In this document: positions 30,111-42,900 of the stretch, piece by piece
How positions within the stretch are numbered: the first letter of the stretch is position 1
Layout of the letters: every line of letters begins with the position of its first letter
From: Daphnia carinata
Taxonomy: Eukaryota > Arthropoda > Branchiopoda > Diplostraca > Daphniidae
DNA length: 64,000 nucleotides
Direction of reading: 5' to 3'
Assembly (NCBI RefSeq): GCF_022539665.2
Contig: NC_081338.1
Coordinates: 4,587,679 to 4,651,678 of the forward strand
The notes under the pieces: generated by a model
Told to the model about the DNA's origin: nothing
Seen by the model: the letters and a program-made list of their open reading frames with translations, nothing else
Database searches by the model: none
Program-made: the position numbers and the translations under genes

Positions 30111-32462
30111 ATGGGGACTTCTACTCCTCAATGGGGATTCACATCTGTCCCTGTGCCACCTGACTTTCCGTATCCAGCCACAGTTCTTGGGAGTGAACCC
30201 AACCAGAGAAAACGTCTATGGCGTGTAAGCTCCGATGGTTGTCAATTGAGTTTTATGTGATTCTAAAATTGGATTCTTTTTGATAGAGATGGAATCAGCT
30301 GTCCAGGTTCCAGCGCAACACCTGTCTACTCTTCATGGCTCTCCTCATCACACTCTCCATATTGTTTGTTTTGCCCAATCTTCCAACAACAGCCAGTTTG
30401 CCTTCCCCATCCAGAAATGAAGCATTAGAAGGAAGTGAAATTGTACAGGGAATAAAACCCAGTCTTGAATATGAGAGAGAACCTGAAGGTCCTCCTAAAC
30501 CAATCACATTGTCAAAACCAGTACACGAGAACTTTCGACCTCTCACAAAGGAAGAGGAAGCAAATCATGTTGGTGAAAATGAAAAAGATTCAGTGAATTT
30601 GCCAAGAAATGGCATTGATCCTTTCAGCAAGAAGAACCAAAAGATTGTTTTTACCGGTCCAACGAATCATCGTCAGAGAGCGGTTGTAGATGCTTTTAGT
30701 CACGCCTGGCAAGGTTACAAAACTTATGCGTGGGGTCATGATCATTTGAGACCTATTAGCCAGACCTACAACGATTGGTTTCACCTCGGATTGACAATCA
30801 TAGATTCTCTTGATACTATGTACATAATGGGTCTAGATAAAGGTAAGCTTAGAAATAACAAACTAACTTACAATTTTTCACTTTGTTTTATTCTTACATG
30901 TCATAGATTTCAACGAAGCCCGAAGTTGGGTCAAGGACTCATTACAATTTAATGGAAATCGAGATATTAATTTATTTGAAACTACCATTCGAGTGCTGGG
31001 AGGATTGCTTAGCACGTATCATCTCTCCGGGGATAAATTATTTCTAGACAAAGCGGTGATTTGATTTTCTCCAAACCCAATTGTAAAAATTGAATTAAAG
31101 ATATCTTTTTTTTTTTTGCAGCTGGAACTAGGCTTACTTCTTTTACCGAGCTTTAAAACGTCTTCAGGAGTGCCATATTCAGATGTTAATCTTGGAACTA
31201 AGAAGGCCCATCCTCCCAAATGGAACGCCGATTCAACCACGTCTGAGGTGACGACAATTCAGCTTGAATTTCGTGATCTAAGTCGTTGTACCGGTGATCC
31301 TACCTTTGAGGTATGAAAGGTTAAAAAAATTTCAATGTGAAATAATTATAAAATATTTATTGGAATGGCTTACAGGAACTTTCGTTCAGAGTGTCCAAAT
31401 TTATCCACAAGTTGCCAAAGACGGAAGGACTAGTTCCCATTTTTATCAACCCCAACACGGGTCAGTTCCGCAAGTCGACCATTACATTAGGAGCAAGGGG
31501 TGACTCGTACTACGAGTATCTCCTCAAGCAGTGGATTCAGACGGGCAGGACGATCGATTTGTAAGCGCCCGACGACCTGCACGTGGCAGCCAAATGAAAT
31601 TTTAATTCCTTTCCCGTTTTACAGTTTACGAGATGACTACAATGCATCCATCAGCGGCGTCAAAAACTTGCTTGTGCGCCATTCCAAGCCGAATAATTTA
31701 CTCTTTGTCGGCGAGCTTATCAATGGAATGGACTTCAAAGCCAAAATGGTTAAATTAGATTTAACAGACATCAATTTGCTGGTCACACTAAGGACTATTA
31801 TTTAAACAGGATCATTTATTATGTTTCTTACCTGGAACATTGGCTCTGGGTGTTCATTACGGCATGCCACCGGACCATTTGCGCCTAGCCGAGGACCTCC
31901 TCTACACGTGTTACCAAACGTACGCGGCTCAGCCCACTCATCTGGCACCGGAAATCACGTATTTTAACGAAGTATGAGCTTTTTGATGCACATTATCGGC
32001 ATCTTGAGTTGGTTAAAGGCTATACGATCTTATTCTGTTAGGATGATGACGGAGATAACGACATGATTGTCAAACCGGCCGATTCACACAATCTTCTGCG
32101 ACCGGAAACCGTGGAAAGCCTGTGGTACATGTACCACTTGACTGGCAACACGACCTATCAAGAATGGGGTTGGAAAATTTTCCAGGTTTGTTTTAAAGTC
32201 TGATTTAACAATTCAAATGTTTAATAAGTTCTGTCCACAGGCTTTCGAGAAATTCGCCCGTGTCGAAAATGGTTACAGTTCGCTTGGCAATGTGAAGAGC
32301 ATTGCGGAAACCAAATTGCGAGACATGATGGAATCCTTCTTCCTGGGCGAAACGCTCAAGTATTTTTATCTACTCTTCAGCGACGATCAGAAGACGCTGA
32401 GCGTCGACCGCTACGTTCTCAACTCGGAAGCTCACTTCTTCCCGATTCACACATCACGATGA
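30111..32462 (+). CDS. Man1b1: ER mannosyl-oligosaccharide alpha-1,2-mannosidase, GH47 (MAN1B1-type)
   Basis: Removes the middle-branch mannose from Man9GlcNAc2 and marks misfolded glycoproteins for ER-associated degradation. Nine exons: 30111-30224, 30287-30842, 30907-31055, 31122-31310, 31376-31560, 31625-31748, 31810-31971, 32042-32185 and 32241-32462. They give 614 residues in phase. It is a type II membrane protein: a short cytosolic N-terminus, one membrane segment ([17 protein letters not shown]), a stem, then the GH47 domain. GH47 landmarks are [105 protein letters not shown]-like [19 protein letters not shown] and the terminal [10 protein letters not shown], matching the calcium-binding TEAHPLPI region. 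MAN1B1 fits better than Golgi MAN1A. Confidence 0.93.
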
Positions 32463-33066
32463 CCAGTTTTCACTCCCAAAAATATAGCTAAAAGTTCTAT
32501 CTTTTTTTTTTCCAGAACAAAAAAGAAAATTTAAATTGTTTGCAAAATATTCTAGTAATGCTCACACGGTTTCTAGATGGGTTTGTGCCGTATTCCGCAA
32601 TTTACATATTTAGTAATTTTTGCACTTTTTCTTTTTAAATTATTATTCTTCCACCACCAGATAGGGACAAGAAAACATCTAAAAGAAAAAAAAATATTAT
32701 TGCATGTTCATTACACTAGTCCAAAAGTTAAATGTCCATTTTTTCTGTTTTAATTATAGAAGCCGTTTCTATATTTTTTTTTCATTCACGTTTTCTCACG
32801 CTGGTAGCAAAGGAAGTTAAAATGCAAATAAGAATCCCAGTTGGTAGGTATTCGAGACTAACGTGACAGCTTGTGGTGTTCCATCACCGCGTGCGTGATA
32901 TTAACGCTCCAAGGGATTTCCATCTCGACTTCAAAAAACACGAGGAAAATGGACGCGTTCGTGAAATGCGGAACACCGCCCCACATCGTCTACTGAAAAA
33001 AAAATAAAGAACTTGCGTGTCGTGGCAAGAATCGATCACCAGAGCGCATCGGTAAAACGTCTTATG

Positions 33067-33097
<31 letters not shown>

Positions 33098-33552
33098 TAG
33101 ATCGAGAAAGAATCTCTTGTTATCGTCGACGAGTTTCCTCTTATTTACACGCACGAGCAGTCCGGCAATCAGACAACTGGCATGGTCGAAATTAGTGGAT
33201 GATAAGACACTGCAGAGGAGGGAAATAGACACAACAGTGACAAAGAGTGATTTATGGAACGGGTGGGAACAATTGTACACAACAGGAGCACATGAGAGAT
33301 AGAGAAACAGCATAAATGGAAGTCGGACCGATCGATGTTCCGTGTCACGCAAACGGGATTATGAAGGGGACATCAAAAGCCACACATCAACATGAAAAGT
33401 TGACAACAGAAAAGAGAACCAAACTATTTTCTTCTTTCTGTCGTCGACTTTCAAGGATATCTCAACTTTTGGTCCAAACAAAAAAAGGGCCGGCTTTAAA
33501 AACTGTTACCTTTCGTTTGCTCCCCTTATTCTTTTAACAGTTGGAACTCGTT
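32463..33552. other. Convergent 3' region
   Basis: Contains a 27-base A run (about 33070-33097) and T-rich patches. No coding signal. 3' UTRs of the ER mannosidase (+) and the unrecognised gene (-) are expected here. Confidence 0.45.
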
Positions 33553-36500
33553 TTAGTAATCAGGCACTGCGCCCCAAAAGTCTTCGACGATGGGGATTTC
33601 TTCCACATCCTCGGACAAGGATCCTTGTCTATGAAGTAGCGGTCCAGTCTCGTACTGGACAGCAGTCGACTGGTCAGATGATACATTAGCATCGCGACGG
33701 GCAGGCGGTAAAATCAAATGTTCGGCCGCTTGATAAATATCATCCACTGTCTATCAAAACCGGAAGCTTTAATACCTTTGAAATATCGAACTCTAATTTC
33801 ATTGATTATACCTGTCCGCAGTTGAAGAAATCGCCGGTAATAAATGATCGACTGGCCGTCGGTTTGTCCGTTTCAGGCCGCGGAGGAAGTCCGGCAATGT
33901 CAGATAACCTCGGAATATTATGACCGCGTGACGTGGTCATCAAATCGGAAGAAGGCGATATTGAATTCGATAAAGCTATGCTGTCGGACGATCCGTCATC
34001 GACTCGACGCTGACTGGAACGGCCCGTTTTCCCTTTACCACCACCACCGCTCTTGCCAGATTTCATTAAAAGCGGAGGCACAGACTGCGTGGCCGGAACG
34101 GGACTACTGGCCGGTAAGCTGGACGAAATGTTCTTTAGTTTAGCCGGCCTTATGATTTGCTGCTGGTGTTTCGGCCGATGAGACACTTTGCTGGGCGATA
34201 TGTGTCGCCTCGTTTTGGCTGGCGATTTGGCCGGTGATTTGACGCAAGATGTCGTTTTCGGTCGGACAGAGCCGCTAGTAGTCTATGTCAAACCATATCA
34301 ATCGTTACAATAAAAAAAAAAAAAATCAATTGATTTGAAATAGAAATGATACCAACCGGCAGTTGCATGAGAGACTGAACTTTACGCTCGGCCAGCCTTT
34401 CCTGAAGCGACGAGACGGAAGCTTGCTGGAGTGAAACTTGCAGACGTTCAATGTACTGGCCATCAGTCAGTGCGGCGGCTGCTTGGTCGGCCAATCCATT
34501 GATGGAACGCGGCCGGATGATGAGAGGGAGACTCGCCGATCCACCAGCCGCTTTAAATTTACTGAAAAACAAAGAACATATAAAAGTTTGTTACATTAAT
34601 TTAAAATTTTTTGAAGAAAAATACGTGGCATTTTTAGACGATTTGAATCCGGTAGAACACCGCGATTCTTGCATGATTCACCCCCCGACTTCTTATTTCC
34701 GAAAACAAAATGGCCGAAATCTACTGTCATTCCCGAAAGGAAGTTAAACACAAAGAACACATTTAATGTAATTGAACGGGCACTGGTGATGTGTCTATCT
34801 CCTGGAAGCTCCCAACAAACAATTGCGCGGGCGATACCCAAGAAAGGACGGGTGGATGATTGGGACGTGTGTGTGTGTGTGTGTATCCAAGTTGAGCACG
34901 CGCATCTCTCCTGTTTTCTTATTCCTTTATAGTCTAGCGAGTATTACAAATTCTCATACACAACCAATTGGTTGGGGTTCCTACTTCTTTTTTCTTTCCC
35001 CCCTTTTCTTTCTACATATATTAGTGTTACCATGGAAACAAACGCCAATGCTTCACTCTTGTTGATTTTTGTTTGTCTACCAGGTCAGCGACTGCATGCA
35101 ACGTCAAATATAAAATACAATAGACAAGTTTTCCAAAATAAAATAAAAATATTGTTCCTAGGGCGGCAAAAATTGTCCCATTCGATACGCTGGAAATGGG
35201 GTAGGACACGGAGGAGGTAAAAAACGAAGTGGGCGGGCGAATTTTTATAGCAAAATATTATTTCTTTTCAAGTACGTGCTCGGCTTCGTGACATGTTTTG
35301 TCGTGTGCGGAGAACAGAGATCGATGAAGACGGAGCATTCAGGCGCCCCAGTCGCGGGGGTAGTGGGCAAGGTCCATCTATTTCCACCTAATGATCGGTG
35401 ATCGGCGGACACAGTGCCGCGCGTGACCTGTCGAGTAAACTGACGTATAGACACAACACTTAAAACTACTCACTGGATGATGGACGGATCGCCGCTGCTG
35501 GTAGACACGGGAGAAGGAGGCGGCGGAAGAGTGGAAAGAGGAGGAGGTGAAAGCGTCGAAAGCAAAAGGGGAGTAGGCAGATTGAATCCCTTTTTCGATT
35601 GGGCAGTGGCCGCCACAGCGATGGATGCGACGGATCGTCGAGACGGACGACTCGGCCGTTGGCTCGAACTGGCAGGACCCGTGGCTGGACTTGGAGTTGA
35701 AACACCGGAACACGCTTGTTTCAATTTCAAATGAAGATTATCCAGCCATTCCTTTTTCAAACATTCGCAAAACAAAAAAAACATTCAAATGAATTTTCAA
35801 AATAATACGTTTTGGCGGGCAATTTGAAAACACTTGCCTGTAAATCTTCCTGCTGCATGACGGTCCTTCCATTCGATTCCGGATCCGTGAGTTCTGCATT
35901 GCGCGCTCTCATATTGAGCAACTGTTTGCGGCAGTCGAGACGACGTCGTGCTACTTCCTTTTCTTCTGGATCTTGTATCGTGTGCAAATCAAATGACGAG
36001 CCGAGCAGACCTTTACTCAAGCTGACTTGAATGGCGGCTGTTCCAGCGCTGAATGTCTTGACAGCCAAGTCCTCAACTACTGGGGCGGGTCAAGTGCAAA
36101 CAAACATAAAAAACAAAACACCAACGCCAAACGGACGAACAAAATGTTAAACGCGCATTTTACACAAAACACGAGCAATAACCAAATTCCCGCTACGCTT
36201 TAACTCCGGGGCCGTCGTGACTTACAGGTCGCACGCATCCACAGCGTCCGAAGTCAGAGACTCTTGTGTTAACCGTTGACAGACACTGTATGTGTCTGAT
36301 GGCACAAAAACACACATACAACCTAGGCAGACCCCCCACACTCACGGCCGATCGGGTGGCCGTCTCAAAAACACCTCCCCCTATCCAGCCCGATCAGTAC
36401 GCCTGCCGTCAAGTTGTTGTTTGTTTTTTTTTGCACCGTTGTGGGTGGAGTCACGAGAAATACTTGAGTGTACGTTCGAAAAGGTGCCCGGTCGATTGTT

Positions 36501-37301
36501 TTGTCCCAGCAAAGTGGCCGTCGGCTGTTCCTTTTTTTCTTTTGTTTTCCAATTTTTTTCATTGCTATTTGTGGAAGAGCTGTAAATTCAATCGTTGCGA
36601 TTGAGTTTGACTCAACTCGAAGACTTGCCATAAAATTCCATGAGAAAACGCGATTCGCTGGTCTTTTATGGCCAGCCCGATACACAAGCGTGTAACGTAA
36701 TAGACGATCGATTGCGTACGACAATAAACAGAACAAAACTTTTGCCGCTGACCCGTCATGTAACTACAATTCCATAGTTCATTCGAATCGATACAACCGA
36801 ATTGACATGCTAAAAATGATCTCGTGTCGATCGGCAAAACACGCGTCGCAATCGATATGTCCTGAACACCCTTTTTTTTTTTAAAAAGAAACTCTTCCCC
36901 ACTGTCTACCTTTTTCGCGATCCCGATGTAGACGTTATTATAATAAACGACCCATTAAAATAAGGACAAAAACAAGCGAAACAAGAGAATTTTTTCTTTG
37001 GGCAAAAAGCTTAAATAATAAATAAATAAATTGCGTGAGTTGATGCAGAGCCAACGGATCCACGTGCTCAGCGGGTGGGAGATTGAGGGGCGTTTCCCAC
37101 TTGTACAAACACTCTTACCTAACAACCCTTTCTTTTCCTTCCGTTCGGAACATGAGTCATAAGCAAAACGTGAATAACTATTCGGAGGAAACATGAAAAA
37201 AAAAAAAATGAAAGCCTCCTTAACGACGTACCGTCAAACACATCCAATGTGTAACATTTCGATCGCTGAGTCGGGATGGCAATATGATCTCGACGACTCA
37301 T
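33553..37301 (-). CDS. Unrecognised six-exon gene, disordered/coiled-coil protein
   Basis: Exons at 37232-37301, 35838-36079, 35474-35751, 34357-34561, 33812-34282 and 33553-33750 close in phase to 487 residues. The second intron uses a GC donor (CAG|GCAAGT). The N-terminus reads MSRRDHIAIPTQRSKCYTLD, followed by VEDLAVKTFSAGTAAIQVSL and a charged helical stretch (EEKEVARRRLDCRKQLLNMR). Next are WLDNLHLKLKQA, a Pro/Ser-rich linker and a second helical region (YIERLQVSLQQASVSSLQER). A basic Ser/Gly-rich segment and an acidic tail (SEDVEEIPIVEDFWG) complete it. There is no signal peptide or membrane segment. I cannot name the family; it looks like a cytoplasmic scaffold. The exon chain is supported by phase agreement at every junction. 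Confidence 0.65.
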
Positions 37302-37421
37302 AATCCTCCTATTCGGCTAGCCATCGTCTTTGTCCAACACGGCCACGCACTTCAAACTAACGTCATTTTCCGCAACAATTAGTTATCCAAAATTAAATAA
37401 ATTTTTTTTTTAAAGAAAAAT

Positions 37422-37589
37422 ATGGGCAAAATTAAACTTGACAGACGGAAAGGCTGGGACACTGATAACAATCGACACCAAAAGCCGAGGGCTTCCGGTC
37501 GACGACTGAACTTGTATAGCGTCAACAACTATCGGCTGAAAGCCTTCAGGCCGCCCCAGGTCCTTAACAACAAGTTGAACTACCGCTGA
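37422..37589 (+). CDS. Possible 55-residue small protein
   Basis: An ATG-initiated frame reads MGKIKLDRRKGWDTDNNRHQ and ends LNNKLNYR. It is basic, begins 120 nt from the start of the divergent gene at 37301, and lies below usual ORF-size cut-offs. No family is recognised. It could be chance, or an upstream open frame. Confidence 0.2.
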   Translation: MGKIKLDRRKGWDTDNNRHQKPRASGRRLNLYSVNNYRLKAFRPPQVLNNKLNYR

Positions 37590-39908
37590 CTCCTACACAC
37601 ACAAACACACAGACATAAGAAAAGAGTTGTGTGTGTGTGTGTGTGAACGTACTTCAAAAGGGCGGCCCATCGCCACTGTCCCGAACGCACCGGATCGGAC
37701 TTTTTGCCGATAGCTAAATTTACATAATGGTACGGCCAGACCTTATTGACACCGCGATGGGCGCGTGGCCAAGAGTCTAAGAAAAAAAAGGAGTGGCCCA
37801 ACACAATGTACATAAGTTTTAACACATACCCTTTATCCTAAGCATGGCCGATCCTGGGCTGCAACATATCCCCACGTCGGAATGCCGAGTGCAACTGCCC
37901 AATTGAATTTTGCTGTCCCAGCCATCCGAAATAAAAGCTGGTTTTGTTGTTCTTTTGCACAAATGATATTTTTATTCCGCGGCTACGCCCAGACTCTTCT
38001 TCCAAGTGTCTCCTTTTAATTAAACATAAAAAGATTGACGATAACAAATGCTCTTGGCGAGATATCATAAACAAATAAAACATACCAAACTGTAGCCAGT
38101 TCCTTACGCTCGAAAACATGAAAAACTCAATCGTTCCAGTATACCACCGTCAAATTGGAAACGAAATAGCTTGTGTTGCTTCACGTAGTCACGGAATTCC
38201 TATTGCAACCTCGATCTAAACAAATAAAACCTAAAAAAAAAAAACATTAAATATTTTATTAGCAAAAAAAGTAATATCAGTTGGACGTTGTTCTCTACGG
38301 GAACCTTCCCCCTAACGTATGACAATTGGATTAATGTCCACCTGTCACGCAAAACGTGTCAAGGAACCTTGAAAAAAAAGATGGCTGAAAGGAAAAAACG
38401 AGTGGCTCAACTGCTCGTACGTGCACTGTGTGTTATTATTCACTTTGTTGAATTCTTTTTTTTTTTTACAAACAGCTGACGGATGTATCCATCAACTCTT
38501 CCTTAACCGTCCCTACGTTTTAAACACTTTTCGTGATGACGTGTGCGGTGCCCAAACACTTAGCCGAACCGCCATTTTGTTTCGGCAAGTGTTGAGCTAT
38601 TTGGGTAGATTGATGCAACTGCGATGTGGATCCCTCTACACCAAGCACGTAGATGTTGCGATAATGAGGCAAAATTGGTGAATTATGCACGGTACAAGTT
38701 TAGCGTGAAAAAGAACGTTACCTACGACATTGCAAAGGCACGAGTGCTATGGTAATAAAAAAAAAACTACAAGTCACGGACGGGTTCTAAACGGTGGGTG
38801 ATGACGTCATTGAAACCCCCCGTCAAAAAATGGTGAAATTACACAACAAGTGTCGAAAAGCTAAACGTCACGTTGTTGATGGCTGGTAAATGGATGGACC
38901 GGACGGAAGAAACGTCAAGGGAAAGAGGAAAACGAATAAATAATAGGTTCAAAAAAAAAAAAGGGAAAACGATTATTACCTTTCGTCACGATCAAACTTC
39001 TTTCGAGTTCTTTCGACCACACGAAGATGCGTTTCCCACGTTGAGTTTGATTCCACGTGTTCGGCATAATGGTAGCACTTAGGAACCAAAAGAGCACGAG
39101 ATCGAAAATTTAGACCTCAATCTGCAGAAGAAAGATGGCAACTAACCTCGTTAATTTTCTGCCCTAACCACGTCGACTCGGCAAAAAACAAAAGACGATA
39201 GCGTCATTGTTAGTGGTGAACTTATTCGCGGTTTTTTTAGCGGGGGGGGGATGGAGAAGAAAGTGTGAACAATTGACGATCGCTGTACATCAGGTGTGCA
39301 TCCTGTAGAATTCACTAGAAACTCTACATTTTCTTCTTAATAATTATGTTTTTATTATGAAAAAAGAAATGAAATAAACATAGTCTGTCCTACAGCCTCT
39401 AGGATTACATTTTGTTATTTTAGTTCCCCTTTTCAGATTCCATCGTAGCGAAACAAATGTCCTGGAGACATGGTCATCCATCATTTGGTCTCGGCCATGA
39501 TTCGAGTCGTACGATAAAACAAGAGAAAAAGAAAACTTTTAAGGTAATTTCATGTGTCAATCAAAGAGAGGCCGTGTCCATGTTCTACCCACCGCTGCGT
39601 TATTATTGTTATTACTTAACCATTTCCCTTTCCAATTATGCTTTTCCTCCTTTTAGAGAAAAAAAAAAAGAGTCGAGACCCAACGCCATCTATCGGCAAC
39701 TATATAAAACAATAAGCGAAAACAATTTCAAAATTCGATTGGCCGATGACTATATTTTTCTGAAAATACGCGATTCATTTGCGGTCGAGTTCCACACCAC
39801 TACGTTTCTTTTTTATGAGACAGCGTCAAAGGTTTCTATTTAAAAAGCTTTAATTGCTGACCGATTCATTCGGCCCCGATAAGCTCGGCAGTTGTCCGCT
39901 GGGTATGG
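37590..39908. other. Intergenic region, no gene recognised
   Basis: A CA/TG microsatellite lies near 37590-37645. Many short frames on both strands lack domains and splice context. Regulatory DNA of the gene at 37301 and the MIGA 3' UTR are expected at the two ends. Confidence 0.4.
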
Positions 39909-42900
39909 TCACCTGCGTGGCATTTGCCGAGTGATGGCCTCTCGACGTTCTTTAGCAAGCGCCCAAACATCTTCGGCCATTTCCTCAACAGTCAAGTAGC
40001 GAACACGTTCGAAATCAAAAATATCGCGCAGGTATCCTTCAACGTGATTCTGCGGGCAACGATCGATAGAAAACAATTTAGACTGATGCGTACAGATTAC
40101 CATGTCAATGATTATATCATAAAAAGACATTTTACTTTGAAAATGAAACAGGCTTTCTTCAGATCGGAATCCGGTCCTAAGAAGCCCCAAGCTAAAACGG
40201 GGCTCAAGTGTTCCATGATACCGTAAAAGTGTGAAATGAAGCCATCCTGGTAGAGCAGCTTCCGCCGTTTGGCCTTCAAAACACTCCAAACTGCTGTCGC
40301 CAAGGCCTATGCTTTCGGAAATCAATCAATGGGAAAAACGAAATTCATTGACAATCTTTTTTTTTATTTTTAAGTGCAATCTTTTTAATGCAATTACGCC
40401 TTCTTTAAATCCATTGCTAAGCCATCTGTTATTGATAACAGCCAAAACGGAAGATGGAGGAGCCGTCAAATCTTCGAAAGCATCCATTAAGATGAAATCC
40501 AACACGACATCATAGAAGGTGACAGCCTTGACACCTCTGTGTTCCATCTCGGCTGCTAGTTTGAATCGTTGCTCTGTATCTTGGACGAAAACCATCATGG
40601 CGTCGTATGCTTCAAGGACGTCGCGAGGATCCTTATCGGCCAGCATCAGCAACTCGGTCAACAAGGAACGGCCGGCGGAGATGAACCACTGGTCGGCCCC
40701 GGCCAAGTGGAACACGCCCTGACAGGCCAGCCGGATGCAATGCAATTTGCACAGGTATTCGATGTCGCTCTGACAGCCCGTCAGTTCGGTGCGCAGCACT
40801 CGGCAGGGTATTCCGCTCTCGTCCAGCTGCTTCATCGAGCCTTGGTACAAGCTGGGCAGACTATCATCGACGGGCAGGTCGGCGAAATCTTCCAAATCGG
40901 CCACTTCGTCGCTCACCGCCGACACGAACGAATCGGCCGACGTGAAACTGTAAGACGTGCGCGAGTACAGCGTGTGAGAGCCGGAAGCGTAGCCCACGTT
41001 CGTTGCGCTTTCCGTTTGGAACAATACTGAGTGTTCGTGAAGGAAAAGGTGCTCCGTCTCATCTTGAAGTACGTAAGCGGCCTGAAAAAGATTTTTAAAG
41101 AAAAGTCTTTGTTTGTTTTCATTTTTTTTTCTTTCAAAAAATGAATTGAAAACATCAAACATGTTCTTCACCTTGAGAACGCGTTCCAAACTGCGGCAGA
41201 ATTCGACCTCTTCGGCCGTCAGCAGAGCGGCGCCTGTGCTGTTCGACTGATAAGCGGCCAGCGCATCTTCCCAGTAATTAATGGCCGTCTCTAGTGATTC
41301 GACCCCTAGCGAATAATAATAAATATTTCATTTAGTCAACAACTTGCATCCAAGTAGAACACGCAAACATTCCACACACACAACACTCGTGCGGATTTAA
41401 AAATTTGAAGAAGACATCGATCATTTCTTTTTTCCAAGTTGTAGATTGAATGACGATGATAAGCCACACGTTCATGTCGGCCTGTTGTAGACTAAAAAAA
41501 AAAAAAAAAAAAATGATCGTATCTCTTCCTTTTTTCGAGTCGGAACGTCAACAAGAGGGCGCCACTGCTGACACAACATGTCAACCCTGATCTTATCAAC
41601 GGCTTATTACTATTATTATTATTACTTAAAATTTTTTTTTTTTAAAGAAAAATTAAATTCCATTATTCTTCACTTCCCCCTTTTTTCTTTTTTTTTTAAA
41701 CGTCATAAAAATGAAATTTTTTTTCAAGCCCCTCATTTCCTGGCCAGACGACAGGTGTACAAGCATCGTAATCGGCTTCGGGCCAGCACAGGGCAGACAC
41801 CACATCAACAATAATTATAAAACTGGGTGGATTCAAGCGGGAGGGAATTTAAAAAGAGGTGAAACACGATCGTCTAAACAATGGAGGGAAACATTTGAAT
41901 TGTTTCAAAATATAAAAGAGAAGAATCATCGCAACTGCTGCGCATTTAAACTTTCTTTTTTTTTTTTCAAACAATAAATGAAAACCTTAATTCAACACAA
42001 GAATTTAAAAAAAAAAAAAAAAAAAGCTCCAGGAATATGAGAGGTCCGGCCAAGGATTGAATGACGCCTCCGACAGGGAGAGCACGAGTTGCTGGTCAGC
42101 TCTTTTTGGCCCGTTTTCTAAAGTGGCCAAATGAGTGGGGAGATCCGATTGCATCTCTTTTGTGTACACACGTCGGAGCCAAACAATTTTCTTCTTGCCT
42201 ACCCTTTTCTCTCTCTCCTACACCACTCAACGTCGGGATGACAATGAGGTCATCTGAACGCTACGGATGACATACTCTTTTCATCATCGCTTGTCGTGAT
42301 GGTGAGCCGTCACGACTCGAACGCACCAAACGGCGGATGATGAGTAGGAAACAGCCACACGTTTCTTATTTTTTTTTTTTTTTTTATTCTTCTTTAAAAG
42401 TAGCCGGCGGGAGTTTTCAAACTTGCCTGCAGGCTAAAGGGAGAGACGGTTGTACGAGTTAAAAGAATAGAGCATCGCTATAATTAAAAAGAAGTGGAGT
42501 AAATGAAATAAGAAAATAGGTGCACGCTAAAAAAACAAACAAAAAAACGTGTACGGGTGAAGAGTGAAAGAAGAGAATTAAAGATCATCATCATCCGGGT
42601 AGAGTTAAAACAATCATTTTGGCTTCTGGCCATTTGTGTTGCTATTGTTTTTTTTTTTTGTTTTTCTTTAAACTTGGACACTCGAAATGATTTGGGTTTA
42701 AAATGAGTTTTTGGTCTTTCGCCCTCGTTCATTTTTCACGGTGTGACAGCGGGAAGAGAAAGGGGAAAGAACCGAATCGAATTCGGAGCAATCGTTTGAA
42801 TATTTATTCCATCTTAGTTTTCAGATGAATATATTTTTTTTTCTCCATGATTATCAACGCTTTGTGAAGCAGAAATCTGGAACAAACCAGCGGTAGCCTT

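Noticed and set aside
33062-33352. Minus-strand 96-codon frame with a phenylalanine run
   Set aside because: The Phe run translates the long A homopolymer on the plus strand; there is no other coding evidence.
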